From Rhizobium sp. 11515TR (GTDB lineage: Bacteria > Pseudomonadota > Alphaproteobacteria > Rhizobiales > Rhizobiaceae), in the NCBI RefSeq assembly GCF_002277895.1, contig NZ_CP022999.1:1364001-1428000 (forward strand): DNA of 64,000 nt, given 5' to 3'. The notes beneath the pieces are model-generated. The model ran no database searches. It was given only the letters and a program-made list of their open reading frames with translations, and was not told the origin of the DNA. Positions 37,094 to 47,166 of this stretch are shown here, one piece after another; position 1 is the first letter of the stretch, and the number at the start of each line of letters is the position of its first letter. The translations under genes and the position numbers were made by a program.

Positions 37094-38104
37094 ATGAGGG
37101 CAGTCCGTTTGGAAGCGATCGGCGATATGACCATACGCATGGTCGAGAAGCCGAGCGCCGGGCCGGGAGAGATCATCGTTCGGGCTCTCGCCGCCGGCAT
37201 CTGTGGCTCCGATCGGCACATGTACAAGGGCGAATATCCGACGGCGATCCCGGTGACCTTGGGCCACGAGTTTTGCGGCCTCGTCGAAGAGGTGGGTGAG
37301 GGTGTTTCGTCCTTTGTGGGCGGGGAACTCGTAACGGTCGATCCGAATATTGCCTGCGGCACATGCCCCGCCTGTCGGCGCGGGCGGCCGAATCTCTGCG
37401 CCAACCTCACGGCTATCGGCGTGACGCGCGATGGCGGCTTTGCCGAATATGTCGTAGTTCCCTGCGGACAGGCGTTCATACTGCCTGCGGATCTCGATCC
37501 CGTTCATGGCGCCTTCTGCGAGCCGCTAGCCTGCTGCATTCATGCCATCGACAAGGCACAAATCCGTCCGGGCGACAGCGTCGCCATATTGGGCGGTGGT
37601 GTCATTGGCCTGCTCATGGTCCAACTGGCGCGCCTCGCAGGCGCTGATCAGATCATCCTGATCACGAGGCAGCTGTCACGGCGGGAAGCAGCTTTGCGCC
37701 TGGGTGCAACACAGGCCCTCGATCCGACGGCGACCGATGCCGTTGCCGCCGTGCGGGATGCTACCGGCGGGGGCGTCGATGTCGTCATAGAATGCGCCGG
37801 TGTGCCCGAGACGCTGCAGACGGGCGTGCAGATGGTGCGACGCGGCGGCGCTTTCATTCTCTTTGGTGTGACGCCGGCAGGCTTCGAAGTGCCCGTTCTA
37901 CCGTTCGATCTGCTCGTCAACGAAGTCGAGATCAGGCCAGCCTATCTCAATCCCTTCACCCATGCTCGCGCCGCCGCCATGGTGGCAAGCGGGATTCTGG
38001 AGCTGGATTCGCTTGTTACGAAGACGATCGGCCTTGAAGATGTTGCAAGCGTGGTTGGCAGCGCGCCGTTGGCTGGTGAAATCAAGGTCATCGTCCGTCC
38101 CTGA
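37094..38104 (+). CDS. Zinc-dependent alcohol dehydrogenase (sugar/polyol type)
   Basis: 336-residue medium-chain dehydrogenase. Catalytic zinc ligands Cys37 and His58-Glu59 (AGICGSD, GHEF); structural zinc cysteines at 88, 91, 94 and 102; Rossmann motif AILGGGVIGLLMVQLA. Closest in pattern to sorbitol/threonine dehydrogenase-like enzymes. The ATG at 37094 has TTGGAGGAGG just upstream. About 100 bases separate it from the kinase stop, so it may be in the same operon. Converges on lacI. Confidence 0.9.
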   Translation: MRAVRLEAIGDMTIRMVEKPSAGPGEIIVRALAAGICGSDRHMYKGEYPTAIPVTLGHEFCGLVEEVGEGVSSFVGGELVTVDPNIACGTCPACRRGRPNLCANLTAIGVTRDGGFAEYVVVPCGQAFILPADLDPVHGAFCEPLACCIHAIDKAQIRPGDSVAILGGGVIGLLMVQLARLAGADQIILITRQLSRREAALRLGATQALDPTATDAVAAVRDATGGGVDVVIECAGVPETLQTGVQMVRRGGAFILFGVTPAGFEVPVLPFDLLVNEVEIRPAYLNPFTHARAAAMVASGILELDSLVTKTIGLEDVASVVGSAPLAGEIKVIVRP

Positions 38105-38117
38105 GTGCTGCTCGCAT

Positions 38118-39137
38118 TTAGGTGCGAACGGGGCCAGTGGAGTCGCGCCGGATCAGGGTGACAGGCACTTTGATGAAGGTGTTCATTCGCCGCTCGCCAT
38201 CGACCTGATCTTCATCGATCAGGGCCTCCAGTTGCCGGACCGCCTGCTCGCCGACGCCGCGGATCGGTTGGGCGATGGTCGTCAGCCGCGGAAAGACATA
38301 GGCTGCCTCCGGTAGATCGTCGAAACCGATCACCGAATAGTCGCGAGGCACGGAAAAGCCGTGATCCTGAACGGCATGGATCGTAGCAATCGCCGATATG
38401 TCGGTCGTCCCGATGATACCTGTCATCTCAGGCCGGGAGGCGACCAATTGCTTTGCGAGCGGATAGGTGGCGGCAAAACTATGTTCCTCTGCCATGAAGA
38501 TGGCAGGGGGTGCGATGCCGCGCTCGGCCATCTCCTCTTTGATGCCGCGAAGCCGAAGCTGGACCGGCTGGCTGTGGGCAGGGGCGCCGACAATGCCGAT
38601 TTTTCGATGTCCGAGCTCGATCAGGTGGCGGGCCATCATCCGCCCGCCTTCCTCATGGTCGGCCATAACGGCATCACCAGCTATTCCGGGAAGCTCGCGA
38701 TCGATGGCGACGATCGGGATATGGGCTTCGTGCAGGGCCTCGAAATGCTCCGTGCTGCCGAAGGCGCTCGCAACGATGACGCCATCGACGCGCTGCGACA
38801 GCAGCATGGAAATATAGCGCGCTTCGTGCTCCATGTTTTCGGCGGTGCTGCATATCAAGGTCTGATAACCGCGCTGGAACAATTCCTGCTCGATTGCGTG
38901 GGCAAGAATGCCGAAAAAGGGCACGTCGATCGACGGCAGCATCAACCCTATCATCCGGCTCGGCGCGCCGCGCAGCATGCGCGCACCTTTGCTCGGGGTG
39001 TAGTTGAGCGTGCGGATGGCAGATTCAACGCGCTCCCGCAGTTCCGGAGAGGCATAGCCGCTATTGTTCAGCACCCGCGAGACCGACGAGACCGACGTTC
39101 CTGCAAGCTTGGCGATATGTCTGATGCTGGTCGTCAC
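38118..39137 (-). CDS. LacI family transcriptional regulator of the sugar catabolic cluster
   Basis: About 339 residues. The helix-turn-helix is SIRHIAKLAGTSVSSVSRVLNN, followed by the hinge and a ligand-binding domain (RMIGLMLPSIDVPFFGIL to the C-terminus). A GTG at 39137 immediately before the HTH is preferred over a TTG 20 codons upstream. It converges on the dehydrogenase gene and probably binds the palindrome at 33234-33251. A likely promoter lies at 39253-39281. Effector unknown. Confidence 0.88.
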   Translation of the reverse strand: MTTSIRHIAKLAGTSVSSVSRVLNNSGYASPELRERVESAIRTLNYTPSKGARMLRGAPSRMIGLMLPSIDVPFFGILAHAIEQELFQRGYQTLICSTAENMEHEARYISMLLSQRVDGVIVASAFGSTEHFEALHEAHIPIVAIDRELPGIAGDAVMADHEEGGRMMARHLIELGHRKIGIVGAPAHSQPVQLRLRGIKEEMAERGIAPPAIFMAEEHSFAATYPLAKQLVASRPEMTGIIGTTDISAIATIHAVQDHGFSVPRDYSVIGFDDLPEAAYVFPRLTTIAQPIRGVGEQAVRQLEALIDEDQVDGERRMNTFIKVPVTLIRRDSTGPVRT

Positions 39138-39548
39138 TTGCTGGCGTTTCTCTGGAGGGCGAATGGTCGGGGTTGGACCGTCGGGAGTGCGGATCAACTT
39201 ATCGCCGGACTAAATCACCGCCGGAATGCTGCATCAAGCGTCATGCATTGAAATAACAGCCGCGTCTATAAGGCGCGTCAATTTTTCGGACGGGTTCGGC
39301 AGCACAGGCCGGCATCTGCTTCGCGTATGAGCAGATTTTCAGACCGTCGTCACCCGCATCGGCATTTATAAGATTTTTATATCTTCCGCTTTTGCGCCGT
39401 CTCGAACCTTAATGCGGTTTGGCCGCATATTACGTCTGGAAGATGCACCTCAAGTGATCTTCTAGGTCGGCAGGAAAAGAGGCGCTCTGAGTAAGGGCGC
39501 TCTCCATCATTTCTGCATTCAACAATAACAATCAAGGACTCGCGATCG
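39138..39548. other. Intergenic region between lacI and the kdp operon
   Basis: About 410 bases with divergent transcription. Holds the putative lacI promoter (39253-39281). A T-rich stretch TTTATAAGATTTTTATA at 39365-39381 resembles the KdpE-binding T-rich box of enteric kdp promoters, but the match is by eye and weak. No gene seen. Confidence 0.4.
39253..39281 (-). promoter_or_regulatory. Putative lacI promoter
   Basis: On the minus strand TTGACG and TGTTAT are 17 bases apart, about 110 bases upstream of the GTG start. No LacI-type palindrome overlaps it. Confidence 0.5.
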
Positions 39549-39632
39549 ATGATGGACATTCTTCTTGTCGGGATCGGCGTTTTATTCTTCCTCCTTTGCG
39601 TCGCTTATACCAAGGCCTGCGACAGCCTCTAG
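39549..39632 (+). CDS. 27-residue membrane peptide upstream of kdpF
   Basis: Frame: two Met, then DILLVGIGVLFFLLCVAY and a polar tail TKACDSL. One predicted transmembrane helix, the size and form of KdpF-like peptides. AAGGA lies 10 bases upstream. It precedes kdpF by 14 bases, so it is probably the first cistron of the kdp operon. Similar short peptides before kdpF occur in rhizobia, as I recall. Role not established; it may stabilise the Kdp complex. Confidence 0.55.
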   Translation: MMDILLVGIGVLFFLLCVAYTKACDSL

Positions 39633-39646
39633 TCGGAGAGACGGCA

Positions 39647-39736
39647 ATGCTTCTCGATTACATTCTCGGTGGCGGCGTGACGATCTTTCTCACCGTCTAC
39701 CTGGTCTATGCTCTCATTCGCCCCGAGCGCTTCTGA
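39647..39736 (+). CDS. kdpF: KdpF, small subunit of the potassium-transporting ATPase
   Basis: 29 residues with one hydrophobic helix (GGGVTIFLTVYLVYALI) and the typical basic end RPERF. GGAGAG lies at suitable spacing. It precedes kdpA by 27 bases. KdpF stabilises the KdpFABC complex in the inner membrane. Confidence 0.85.
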   Translation: MLLDYILGGGVTIFLTVYLVYALIRPERF

Positions 39737-39763
39737 CAGCGCTGGATAGGGAAAGTTACCTCC

Positions 39764-41467
39764 ATGACCTTCAACGGATGGCTTCAGATCCTCATTTACA
39801 TCGGGATCCTTCTCCTGCTCGTCAAACCGCTCGGCGGTTACATGACGCGAGTCTTTACCGGCGAGCGCACCTTCCTCTCCTTCGTCCTCCGTCCTGTGGA
39901 ACGGGGGCTTTATCGTTTGGCCGGCACGGATGAGCGCGAAGAGCAGCACTGGACGACCTACTCGGTTTCCATGCTGCTGTTCAGCCTCGCCGGCTTTCTC
40001 GTTCTTTACGCGCTCCAGCGCCTGCAAGGCAGCTTGCCGTATAATCCGGCCGGCATGACCGCAGTCGGCCCGGAATTGTCCTTTAACACGGCAACCAGCT
40101 TCGTCACCAATACCAATTGGCAGAACTACGGCGGCGAAAGCACGATGTCCTATCTTGTTCAGATGGCCGGCCTGACTGTGCAGAACTTCGTTTCCGCTGC
40201 AACCGGCATTGCGATTGCCATTGCTTTGATCCGTGCTTTCGCACGTGCTTCGGGCAAGGCGATCGGCAACTTCTGGGTCGATATGATCCGTGCGACGCTC
40301 TACGTCCTTCTGCCGATCTGCGTCGTGCTGACGATTGCTTTCGTCTATCTCGGCGTGCCGCAGACGCTTGGTCCCTATGTCAATGCGACGACGCTCGAAG
40401 GAGCGCAGCAGACGATCGCCGTCGGTCCCGTTGCCTCGCAGCTTGCCATCAAGATGCTCGGCACGAATGGCGGCGGTTTCTTCAATGCCAACTCGGCGCA
40501 TCCCTTCGAAAACCCGGACGCGATTTCCAACCTCCTGCAGATGCTGGCGATCTTCGCCGTCGGCGCAGCGCTCACCAACGTCTTCGGCCGCATGGTCGGC
40601 AGCCAGCGGCAGGGCTGGGCGATCCTGGCTGCGATGGGCACGCTGTTCATCGCCGGCGTGATCGTCACTTATTGGGCTGAAGCGGCAGGCAATCCGCTTG
40701 TTCATGCGCTCGGCGTCCAGGGCGGCAATATGGAAGGCAAGGAAGTCCGCTTCGGCATTGCCGCCTCCTCGCTCTTCGCCGTCATCACCACGGCGGCATC
40801 CTGCGGCGCCGTCAACGGCATGCTCGACAGCTTCACCGCGATCGGCGGCCTGATCCCGCTCATCAACCTGCAGCTCGGCGAAGTCATCGTCGGCGGCGTC
40901 GGCGCCGGTTTCTACGGCATCCTGATGTTCGTCGTCATCGCCATCTTCGTTGCGGGCCTGATGGTCGGGCGCACGCCGGAATATCTCGGCAAGAAGATCG
41001 AGGCCAAGGAAGTGAAGATGGCAATGCTTGCCGTGCTTTGCCTGCCCTTCGGCATGCTGATCTTCACGGCGATCTCCGTTGTATTGCCCTCCGCCGTTGC
41101 CTCGATCGCGAATGCCGGTCCGCACGGCTTCTCGGAAATCCTCTATGCCTATAGCTCGGCCGCGGCAAACAACGGCTCGGCCTTCGGCGGCCTGACCGGC
41201 AATACCTCCTGGTACAATATCACGCTCGGTATCGTCATGCTCATCGGCCGCTTCCTGGTCATCGTTCCGGCCCTTGCGATTGCCGGCTCCCTGATCAGCA
41301 AGAAGACGGTTCCTGCCTCGGCCGGTACCTTCCCGACGGATGGCCCGCTCTTCGTCGGCCTGCTGGTCGGCACGATCCTGATCGTCGGCGGTCTGACCTT
41401 CTTCCCGGCGCTGGCGCTCGGACCGATCGTCGAACATCTGGCGATGATCGCAGGCCAGACCTTCTAA
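39764..41467 (+). CDS. kdpA: Potassium-transporting ATPase subunit KdpA
   Basis: 567 residues, about ten membrane helices. Channel-like subunit that binds K+. Selectivity-filter-type loops are visible: [40 protein letters not shown] and [17 protein letters not shown]. Full family length. Part of kdpFABCDE. Confidence 0.97.
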   Translation: MTFNGWLQILIYIGILLLLVKPLGGYMTRVFTGERTFLSFVLRPVERGLYRLAGTDEREEQHWTTYSVSMLLFSLAGFLVLYALQRLQGSLPYNPAGMTAVGPELSFNTATSFVTNTNWQNYGGESTMSYLVQMAGLTVQNFVSAATGIAIAIALIRAFARASGKAIGNFWVDMIRATLYVLLPICVVLTIAFVYLGVPQTLGPYVNATTLEGAQQTIAVGPVASQLAIKMLGTNGGGFFNANSAHPFENPDAISNLLQMLAIFAVGAALTNVFGRMVGSQRQGWAILAAMGTLFIAGVIVTYWAEAAGNPLVHALGVQGGNMEGKEVRFGIAASSLFAVITTAASCGAVNGMLDSFTAIGGLIPLINLQLGEVIVGGVGAGFYGILMFVVIAIFVAGLMVGRTPEYLGKKIEAKEVKMAMLAVLCLPFGMLIFTAISVVLPSAVASIANAGPHGFSEILYAYSSAAANNGSAFGGLTGNTSWYNITLGIVMLIGRFLVIVPALAIAGSLISKKTVPASAGTFPTDGPLFVGLLVGTILIVGGLTFFPALALGPIVEHLAMIAGQTF

Positions 41468-41479
41468 GGAATGACGGCC

Positions 41480-41641
41480 ATGAGCCAACCGCTTCTAGGC
41501 AAGCTTAGAAAAGCCATCGATCCACGCCCCTTCGACAGGAGGCGTGGCCCGGCCGGAACAACCTGCGCGTCCGATGCCATTTTGCTGGTGATGGTTGCCC
41601 TGTTCCTCGGCCTTGTCGTCTTCGGATTTTTAATCGGCTGA
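41480..41641 (+). CDS. 53-residue membrane protein encoded between kdpA and kdpB
   Basis: ATG at 41480 or 41471. The frame runs MSQPLLGKLRKAIDPRPFDRRR, a short polar linker, then a hydrophobic helix (AILLVMVALFLGLVVFGFLIG) ending the protein. AAGGA at the end of kdpA lies nine bases before the 41480 ATG. It fills the gap between kdpA and kdpB, which are usually only a few bases apart. The basic N-terminus and single C-terminal helix suggest an inner membrane protein oriented N-in. Not a known Kdp subunit to me. Confidence 0.55.
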   Translation: MSQPLLGKLRKAIDPRPFDRRRGPAGTTCASDAILLVMVALFLGLVVFGFLIG

Positions 41642-41689
41642 TCGGCGGCGTTCCGATCTGACGTTTTCCTCTTCACGCTGGAGCCTCTT

Positions 41690-43777
41690 ATGAGCCAGTT
41701 AAAATCAGCGAGTATTCTGGATTCTCGCATCCTCGTTCCGGCGATCGGCGCTTCGTTCAAGAAGCTGAACCCGCGCACGCTTGCCAAGAACCCCGTCATG
41801 TTTGTGGTCGCCGTCGTTTCGATGCTGACGACCGTTCTCTTCCTGCGCGACCTCGTCACCGGCGGCGGCAATCTCGCCTTCTCGCTGCAGATCAATATCT
41901 GGCTGTGGTTCACGGTGTTGTTTGCCAACTTCGCGGAAGCCGTTGCCGAAGGCCGTGGCAAGGCGCAAGCGGATTCGCTGCGTAAGTCGCGCACCGAAAC
42001 GCAGGCAAAGCTGCTCGGCGGCACTAGCCGTACCGATTACAAGATGGTGCCCGGCACCAGCCTCAAGGTGGGGGATGTCGTTCTGGTCGAAGCCGGCGAT
42101 ATCATCCCCTCGGACGGTGAGGTCATTGAGGGCGTCGCTTCCGTCAATGAGGCTGCAATCACCGGCGAATCTGCGCCCGTCATCCGTGAATCGGGTGGCG
42201 ACCGCTCGGCTGTAACGGGCGGTACCCAGGTTCTGTCGGATGAGATCCGCGTGCGCATCACCGCCGCAGCCGGTTCGACCTTCATCGATCGTATGATCGC
42301 GCTAGTCGAAGGCGCCGAGCGGCAGAAGACGCCGAACGAAATCGCGCTCAACATCCTGCTGGCCGGCATGACGCTGATCTTCGTGCTCGCAACCGTCACC
42401 ATCCCGAGCTTTGCCGCCTATGCCGGTGGCTCGATCCAGACCGTCGTGCTCGTCGCGCTCTTCGTGACGCTGATCCCGACCACGATCGGCGCTCTGCTCT
42501 CGGCAATCGGCATTGCCGGCATGGACCGTCTGGTACGCTTCAACGTGCTCGCCATGTCCGGCCGCGCCGTCGAAGCCGCTGGCGACGTCGATACACTGCT
42601 GCTCGACAAGACTGGCACGATCACGCTTGGCAATCGCCAGGCAACCGCCTTCCGCCCGGTTCGGGGCGTCAGCGAGCAGGACCTCGCCGACGCGGCCCAG
42701 CTTGCCTCGCTTGCCGATGAAACACCGGAAGGACGCTCGATCGTGGTGCTTGCCAAGGAAAAATATGCGATCCGCGGGCGCGACATGACGAGCCTGAAGG
42801 CGACCTTCGTTCCCTTTACCGCCCAGACCCGTATGAGTGGCGTCGATCTCGATGGCTCCTCGATCCGCAAGGGTGCGGTCGATGCCGTCGTCGCCTATGT
42901 CGAAGGTGTTGCCAACGGCGCGACGGAAGGCACGGCCGTCATGTCGCGCACGACGAGCGAAACGCTACGTGAGCTGCAGGTGATCGCCGACGAGATCGCC
43001 AAGGCCGGCGGCACGCCGCTTGCCGTGGCGCGAGACGGTCGTCTTCTCGGCGTCATCCATCTTAAGGATATCGTCAAGGGCGGCATCCGTGAGCGCTTTG
43101 CGGAACTGCGCCGCATGGGTATCCGCACCGTGATGATCACGGGCGACAATCCGCTGACAGCTGCTGCTATCGCCGCCGAAGCCGGCGTCGACGACTTCCT
43201 CGCCCAGGCAACGCCCGAAATGAAGCTGGCGCTGATGCGTCAAGAGCAGGCACAGGGCAAGCTGGTCGCCATGTGCGGCGACGGCACGAACGATGCGCCC
43301 GCGCTCGCCCAGGCCGATGTCGGCGTTGCCATGAATACCGGTACGGTCGCTGCCCGCGAAGCCGGCAACATGGTCGATCTCGACAGCGACCCGACGAAGC
43401 TGATCGAGATCGTCGAAATCGGCAAGCAGCTGCTGATGACACGCGGCGCGCTGACGACCTTCTCCATCGCCAACGACATTGCGAAGTATTTCGCCATCAT
43501 CCCGGCGATGTTCATCGCCTTCTATCCGCAGCTGAAGATGCTGAACGTCATGGGACTGGCAACGCCGCAAAGCGCCATTCTCTCGGCCATCATCTTCAAC
43601 GCGCTCATCATCGTCGCACTGATCCCGCTGTCACTGAAGGGTGTCCGCTATCGTCCGATCGGCGCCGGTGCGCTGCTTAGCCGCAACCTGCTGATCTACG
43701 GCCTCGGCGGCATCATCGTCCCCTTCATCGGCATCAAGGCCATCGACATGGCGATTACCGCCATCGGCCTCGCCTAA
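41690..43777 (+). CDS. kdpB: Potassium-transporting ATPase ATP-binding subunit KdpB
   Basis: 695-residue P-type ATPase. Phosphorylation motif DKTGT with Asp306, actuator TGES at 158-161, [12 protein letters not shown] and [16 protein letters not shown] in the P domain, seven hydrophobic helices. Drives K+ uptake by KdpA. Start has GGAG eight bases upstream. KdpC begins 12 bases after its stop. Confidence 0.97.
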   Translation: MSQLKSASILDSRILVPAIGASFKKLNPRTLAKNPVMFVVAVVSMLTTVLFLRDLVTGGGNLAFSLQINIWLWFTVLFANFAEAVAEGRGKAQADSLRKSRTETQAKLLGGTSRTDYKMVPGTSLKVGDVVLVEAGDIIPSDGEVIEGVASVNEAAITGESAPVIRESGGDRSAVTGGTQVLSDEIRVRITAAAGSTFIDRMIALVEGAERQKTPNEIALNILLAGMTLIFVLATVTIPSFAAYAGGSIQTVVLVALFVTLIPTTIGALLSAIGIAGMDRLVRFNVLAMSGRAVEAAGDVDTLLLDKTGTITLGNRQATAFRPVRGVSEQDLADAAQLASLADETPEGRSIVVLAKEKYAIRGRDMTSLKATFVPFTAQTRMSGVDLDGSSIRKGAVDAVVAYVEGVANGATEGTAVMSRTTSETLRELQVIADEIAKAGGTPLAVARDGRLLGVIHLKDIVKGGIRERFAELRRMGIRTVMITGDNPLTAAAIAAEAGVDDFLAQATPEMKLALMRQEQAQGKLVAMCGDGTNDAPALAQADVGVAMNTGTVAAREAGNMVDLDSDPTKLIEIVEIGKQLLMTRGALTTFSIANDIAKYFAIIPAMFIAFYPQLKMLNVMGLATPQSAILSAIIFNALIIVALIPLSLKGVRYRPIGAGALLSRNLLIYGLGGIIVPFIGIKAIDMAITAIGLA

Positions 43778-43789
43778 GGAGTTTCTCTC

Positions 43790-44395
43790 ATGTTGAAACA
43801 AATCAGACCTGCGATCGTCATGATCGTCGCCACGACCGTTCTGACCGGCCTTGCCTATCCGCTTGCCATGACCGGTGTCGCCCAAGCGCTCTTTCCCCAT
43901 CAGGCCAATGGCAGCCTGGTGGAGAAGGACGGCAAGGTGATCGGCTCCAGCCTTATCGGTCAGAATTTTACGGCGGATAAGTATTTTCACGGTCGTCCGT
44001 CGGCCACGACCGGCGCCGATCCGAATGACCCGACCAAATCGGTTTCCGCACCCTATAATGCCGCCAATTCCGGCGGCTCCAATCTCGGTCCGACCAATTC
44101 GAGCCTGATCACGCGTATAAAGGGTGATGCAGCGACATTGCAGGCGCAGAACCCGAATACGCCGGTTCCGATCGATCTGCTTACCACATCGGGCAGCGGA
44201 CTTGACCCGGACATCTCGCCTGAAGATGCCTATTTCCAGGTCCCGCGCGTCGCCAAGGTCCGCAACATGGATGAGGCCAAGGTCAAGTCGCTCGTCGAGG
44301 CAGCCATAGAGCCGCGAGAGCTCGGCGTTCTCGGGGAACCTGTGGTCAATGTGCTGGCATTGAACCAGGCGCTCGATGCTTCTATGACTCAATAA
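43790..44395 (+). CDS. kdpC: Potassium-transporting ATPase subunit KdpC
   Basis: 201 residues: one N-terminal membrane helix ([20 protein letters not shown]) and a periplasmic domain with [16 protein letters not shown] and [14 protein letters not shown], the family signatures. Assembly subunit of KdpFABC. Ends just before a hairpin that separates it from kdpD. Confidence 0.95.
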   Translation: MLKQIRPAIVMIVATTVLTGLAYPLAMTGVAQALFPHQANGSLVEKDGKVIGSSLIGQNFTADKYFHGRPSATTGADPNDPTKSVSAPYNAANSGGSNLGPTNSSLITRIKGDAATLQAQNPNTPVPIDLLTTSGSGLDPDISPEDAYFQVPRVAKVRNMDEAKVKSLVEAAIEPRELGVLGEPVVNVLALNQALDASMTQ

Positions 44396-44405
44396 GTTGA
44401 AGAGG

Positions 44406-44429
44406 TTGAGACGGTTAGCGCCGTCTCAA
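44406..44429 (+). promoter_or_regulatory. Intra-operon hairpin between kdpC and kdpD
   Basis: Perfect 9-bp arms TTGAGACGG / CCGTCTCAA with loop TTAGCG, 25 bases before the kdpD ATG, followed by TCTTATC. It may attenuate transcription so that KdpFABC is made in excess over KdpDE, or define mRNA ends. Confidence 0.5.
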
Positions 44430-44454
44430 TCTTATCAGGAAAGACAACCAGCGA

Positions 44455-47166
44455 ATGGCAGACGACAGCCGCGATATGTTGGGCAGGCCTTCTCCCGATG
44501 CGCTTCTCGAAAAGGCGCGGGCCGAGACACGCGGTCGGTTGAAGATATTCCTCGGAGCGGCGCCGGGTGTCGGCAAGACCTACGAGATGCTGATGTCGGG
44601 CAGGGCGAAGATCGCCGACGGCGTCGATGTCGTCGTCGGTGTCGTCGAGACCCATGGCCGACGGGAGACTCAGGCCTTGCTCGAAGGGTTTGAGATCGTT
44701 CCGCGAGTCAATGTCGACTATAAGGGCAGGGCGCTCGAGGAGATGGATCTCGATGCCATCCTGAAACGTCGTCCCGAACTGGTGCTCGTCGATGAACTCG
44801 CGCATACCAATGCGCATGGCAGCCGGCATCCGAAGCGCCATCTCGATGTGAAGGAGCTTCTCGACCGCGGAATCGATGTCTACACGACGTTGAATATCCA
44901 GCACGTCGAAAGCCTGAATGACGTCGTTTCGCAGATTACCCGCATCCGGGTGCGCGAGACGGTACCGGATTCGATCATCGACATGGCCGATGATGTCGAG
45001 ATCATCGATCTGACGCCGGATGATCTCATCAAGCGGCTGCATGATGGCAAGGTCTATGTCTCGAAGACGGCAGAGCGGGCGCTGACCAATTATTTCACGC
45101 CGGGCAACCTGACGGCCTTGCGTGAGCTCGCGCTGCGACGCACCGCCCAGCGCGTCGATGATCAGCTTCTGACCCATATGCAGGCGCACGCGATCCAGGG
45201 CCCTTGGGCTGCCGGCGAGCGCGTGCTCGTTTCGATCGATCATCACCCGCGTTCGGCTGCACTTGTCCGCTATGCCGCCCGCATGGCTGCGCGTCTGCGG
45301 GCCCCCTGGGCAGCCGTCTATGTCGAGACCAACCGCTCGATCAGTTTGAGCGAGGCACAGCGCGACACGATTGCCGCAACGCTCAGGCTCGCCGAACAGC
45401 TCGGCGGTGAGGCGATTACTCTTCCGGGCCGCGAGGTGGCGGAGGAATTGCTTCGCCATTCGGCCAGCAACAACGTGACGCACATCGTCATCGGTTCACC
45501 GAAAATCGGCTCCTGGCGCGATTGGTCCCGCCGTTCGGTGTCCTACGATCTCATCCGCAGAGCCGGCGACATCAGCGTTCATGTCATTTCCGGTAGCGAA
45601 GCGGATGGCGAGGCTGCAAGGCGTGGTGTCAAAGTGGCGCCTTCGCCGCCGCCCTTCCAGCTTCGTGGTTATGTCCTGGCAACGCTCTATGTTGCCATCG
45701 CGCTCGGCTTCTGCGTCATCCTCGATCAGGTGCTGGATGTCCGCAATTTGGCGCTGGTCTTCCTGATGGCGGTGCTGGTAAGCGCCGTGACCCAAGGTCT
45801 GCGTCCGGCACTTTACTCCTGTTTTCTCGGCGCTCTTGCCTTCAACTTCTTTTTTCTGCCTCCGCGTTACACGCTGACGATCAGTGATCCCGAAAGCGTG
45901 CTTGCCTTCTTCTTCTTCCTCGGTGTCGCGGTCATTGCGAGTAACCTGACGGCGACTGTGCAGCGCCAGGCGGCAGCCGCGCGCCAACGCGCGCGAACCA
46001 CGGAAGACCTCTATCTTTTCTCGAAGAAGCTCGCGGGAACCGGCACGCTCGACGATGTTCTCTGGGCCACCGCCTTCCAGCTGGCGTCGATGCTGAAACT
46101 GCGGGTCGTGCTGCTTCTGCCGGAGCATGGCACGATCGCCGTCAAGGCCGGCTATCCGCCTGACGATACGCTCGACGACGCCGATATCGCGGCAGCACGC
46201 TGGGCCTGGGAGCACAATCATGCCGCCGGCCGTGGCGCCGATACGCTACCGGGAGCCAAGCGCCTTTACGTTCCGCTCCGCACGGGCCGAACCGCCGTCG
46301 GCGTCATCGGTCTCGATAGCGACCGCCGTGATGGCCCACTTCTGACGCCGGAACAGCAGCGGCTGCTCGATGCGCTCGCCGATCAGGCGGCGCTTGCCAT
46401 CGAGCGGGTGCAGCTGGTAGCCGATGTCGACCGCGCGAAGCTGGCCGTGGAGGCCGACCGGCTGCGGTCGGCTCTGTTGACCTCGATTTCGCATGATTTG
46501 AAGACGCCGCTCGCTGCCATCCTTGGGGCGGCAGGCACCTTGCGTGACTATCTGGAAACCTTGCCACACGAAGATCGCGTCGATCTCCTGTCGACCGTCA
46601 TCGACGAATCCGAACGCCTCAACCGTTTCATCGCCAATCTGCTTGACATGACCAAGATCGAGTCCGGCGCGATGGAGCCGAATTACGCTCTGCATTATGC
46701 CGGCGATATCGTCGGCAGCGCGCTGCGGCGGGCGGAAAAGATCCTGGCACATCATCGTGTCGACGTGCGGATGCCCGTCGATCTGCCGATGGTGAAGGTC
46801 GATCCGGTCCTGTTCGAGCAGGTGCTGTTCAATCTGCTCGACAATGCCGCCAAATATGCGCCGGAAGGCTCGGCCATCCGGCTGGAGGCCTGGGCTGATA
46901 TCGACAATATCGTCTTTCGTGTGATGGACGAGGGACCAGGCATTCCGCCCGCCGACCTCGAACGCGTCTTCGATACCTTCTATCGGGTACGCAAAGGTGA
47001 TCAGGTGCGCGCCGGGACCGGGCTTGGCCTTTCCATCTGCCGTGGTTTCATCGAGGCGATGGGCGGCACGATCGCCGCCGGTAACAGAACGGATCGGCAG
47101 GGGGCAGTTTTCACCATCCGCCTGCCGAAACCAACAGATGTCCCGAAGCTGGATGAATTGAAATGA
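44455..47166 (+). CDS. kdpD: Osmosensitive K+ channel sensor histidine kinase KdpD
   Basis: 903 residues. N-terminal KdpD domain with Walker A GAAPGVGKTYEML; universal-stress-like domain (about 250-370); four closely spaced membrane helices at about 400-505; GAF-like region; DHp with the phospho-accepting His in SISHDLKTPLAAI; HATPase with NLLDNAAKYAP, DEGPGIP and GTGLGLSIC. Senses low K+ and phosphorylates KdpE. The stop overlaps kdpE by four bases. Confidence 0.97.
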   Translation: MADDSRDMLGRPSPDALLEKARAETRGRLKIFLGAAPGVGKTYEMLMSGRAKIADGVDVVVGVVETHGRRETQALLEGFEIVPRVNVDYKGRALEEMDLDAILKRRPELVLVDELAHTNAHGSRHPKRHLDVKELLDRGIDVYTTLNIQHVESLNDVVSQITRIRVRETVPDSIIDMADDVEIIDLTPDDLIKRLHDGKVYVSKTAERALTNYFTPGNLTALRELALRRTAQRVDDQLLTHMQAHAIQGPWAAGERVLVSIDHHPRSAALVRYAARMAARLRAPWAAVYVETNRSISLSEAQRDTIAATLRLAEQLGGEAITLPGREVAEELLRHSASNNVTHIVIGSPKIGSWRDWSRRSVSYDLIRRAGDISVHVISGSEADGEAARRGVKVAPSPPPFQLRGYVLATLYVAIALGFCVILDQVLDVRNLALVFLMAVLVSAVTQGLRPALYSCFLGALAFNFFFLPPRYTLTISDPESVLAFFFFLGVAVIASNLTATVQRQAAAARQRARTTEDLYLFSKKLAGTGTLDDVLWATAFQLASMLKLRVVLLLPEHGTIAVKAGYPPDDTLDDADIAAARWAWEHNHAAGRGADTLPGAKRLYVPLRTGRTAVGVIGLDSDRRDGPLLTPEQQRLLDALADQAALAIERVQLVADVDRAKLAVEADRLRSALLTSISHDLKTPLAAILGAAGTLRDYLETLPHEDRVDLLSTVIDESERLNRFIANLLDMTKIESGAMEPNYALHYAGDIVGSALRRAEKILAHHRVDVRMPVDLPMVKVDPVLFEQVLFNLLDNAAKYAPEGSAIRLEAWADIDNIVFRVMDEGPGIPPADLERVFDTFYRVRKGDQVRAGTGLGLSICRGFIEAMGGTIAAGNRTDRQGAVFTIRLPKPTDVPKLDELK

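Noticed and set aside
39365-39381. KdpE operator upstream of kdpF
   Set aside because: The T-rich stretch is only vaguely like the enteric site and lies about 170 bases before the first ATG; kept only as a comment in the intergenic entry.
39629-41488. A 619-codon open frame antisense to kdpA
   Set aside because: Arg/Asp/Gly/His-rich translation with no hydrophobic core or motif, exactly opposite kdpA.
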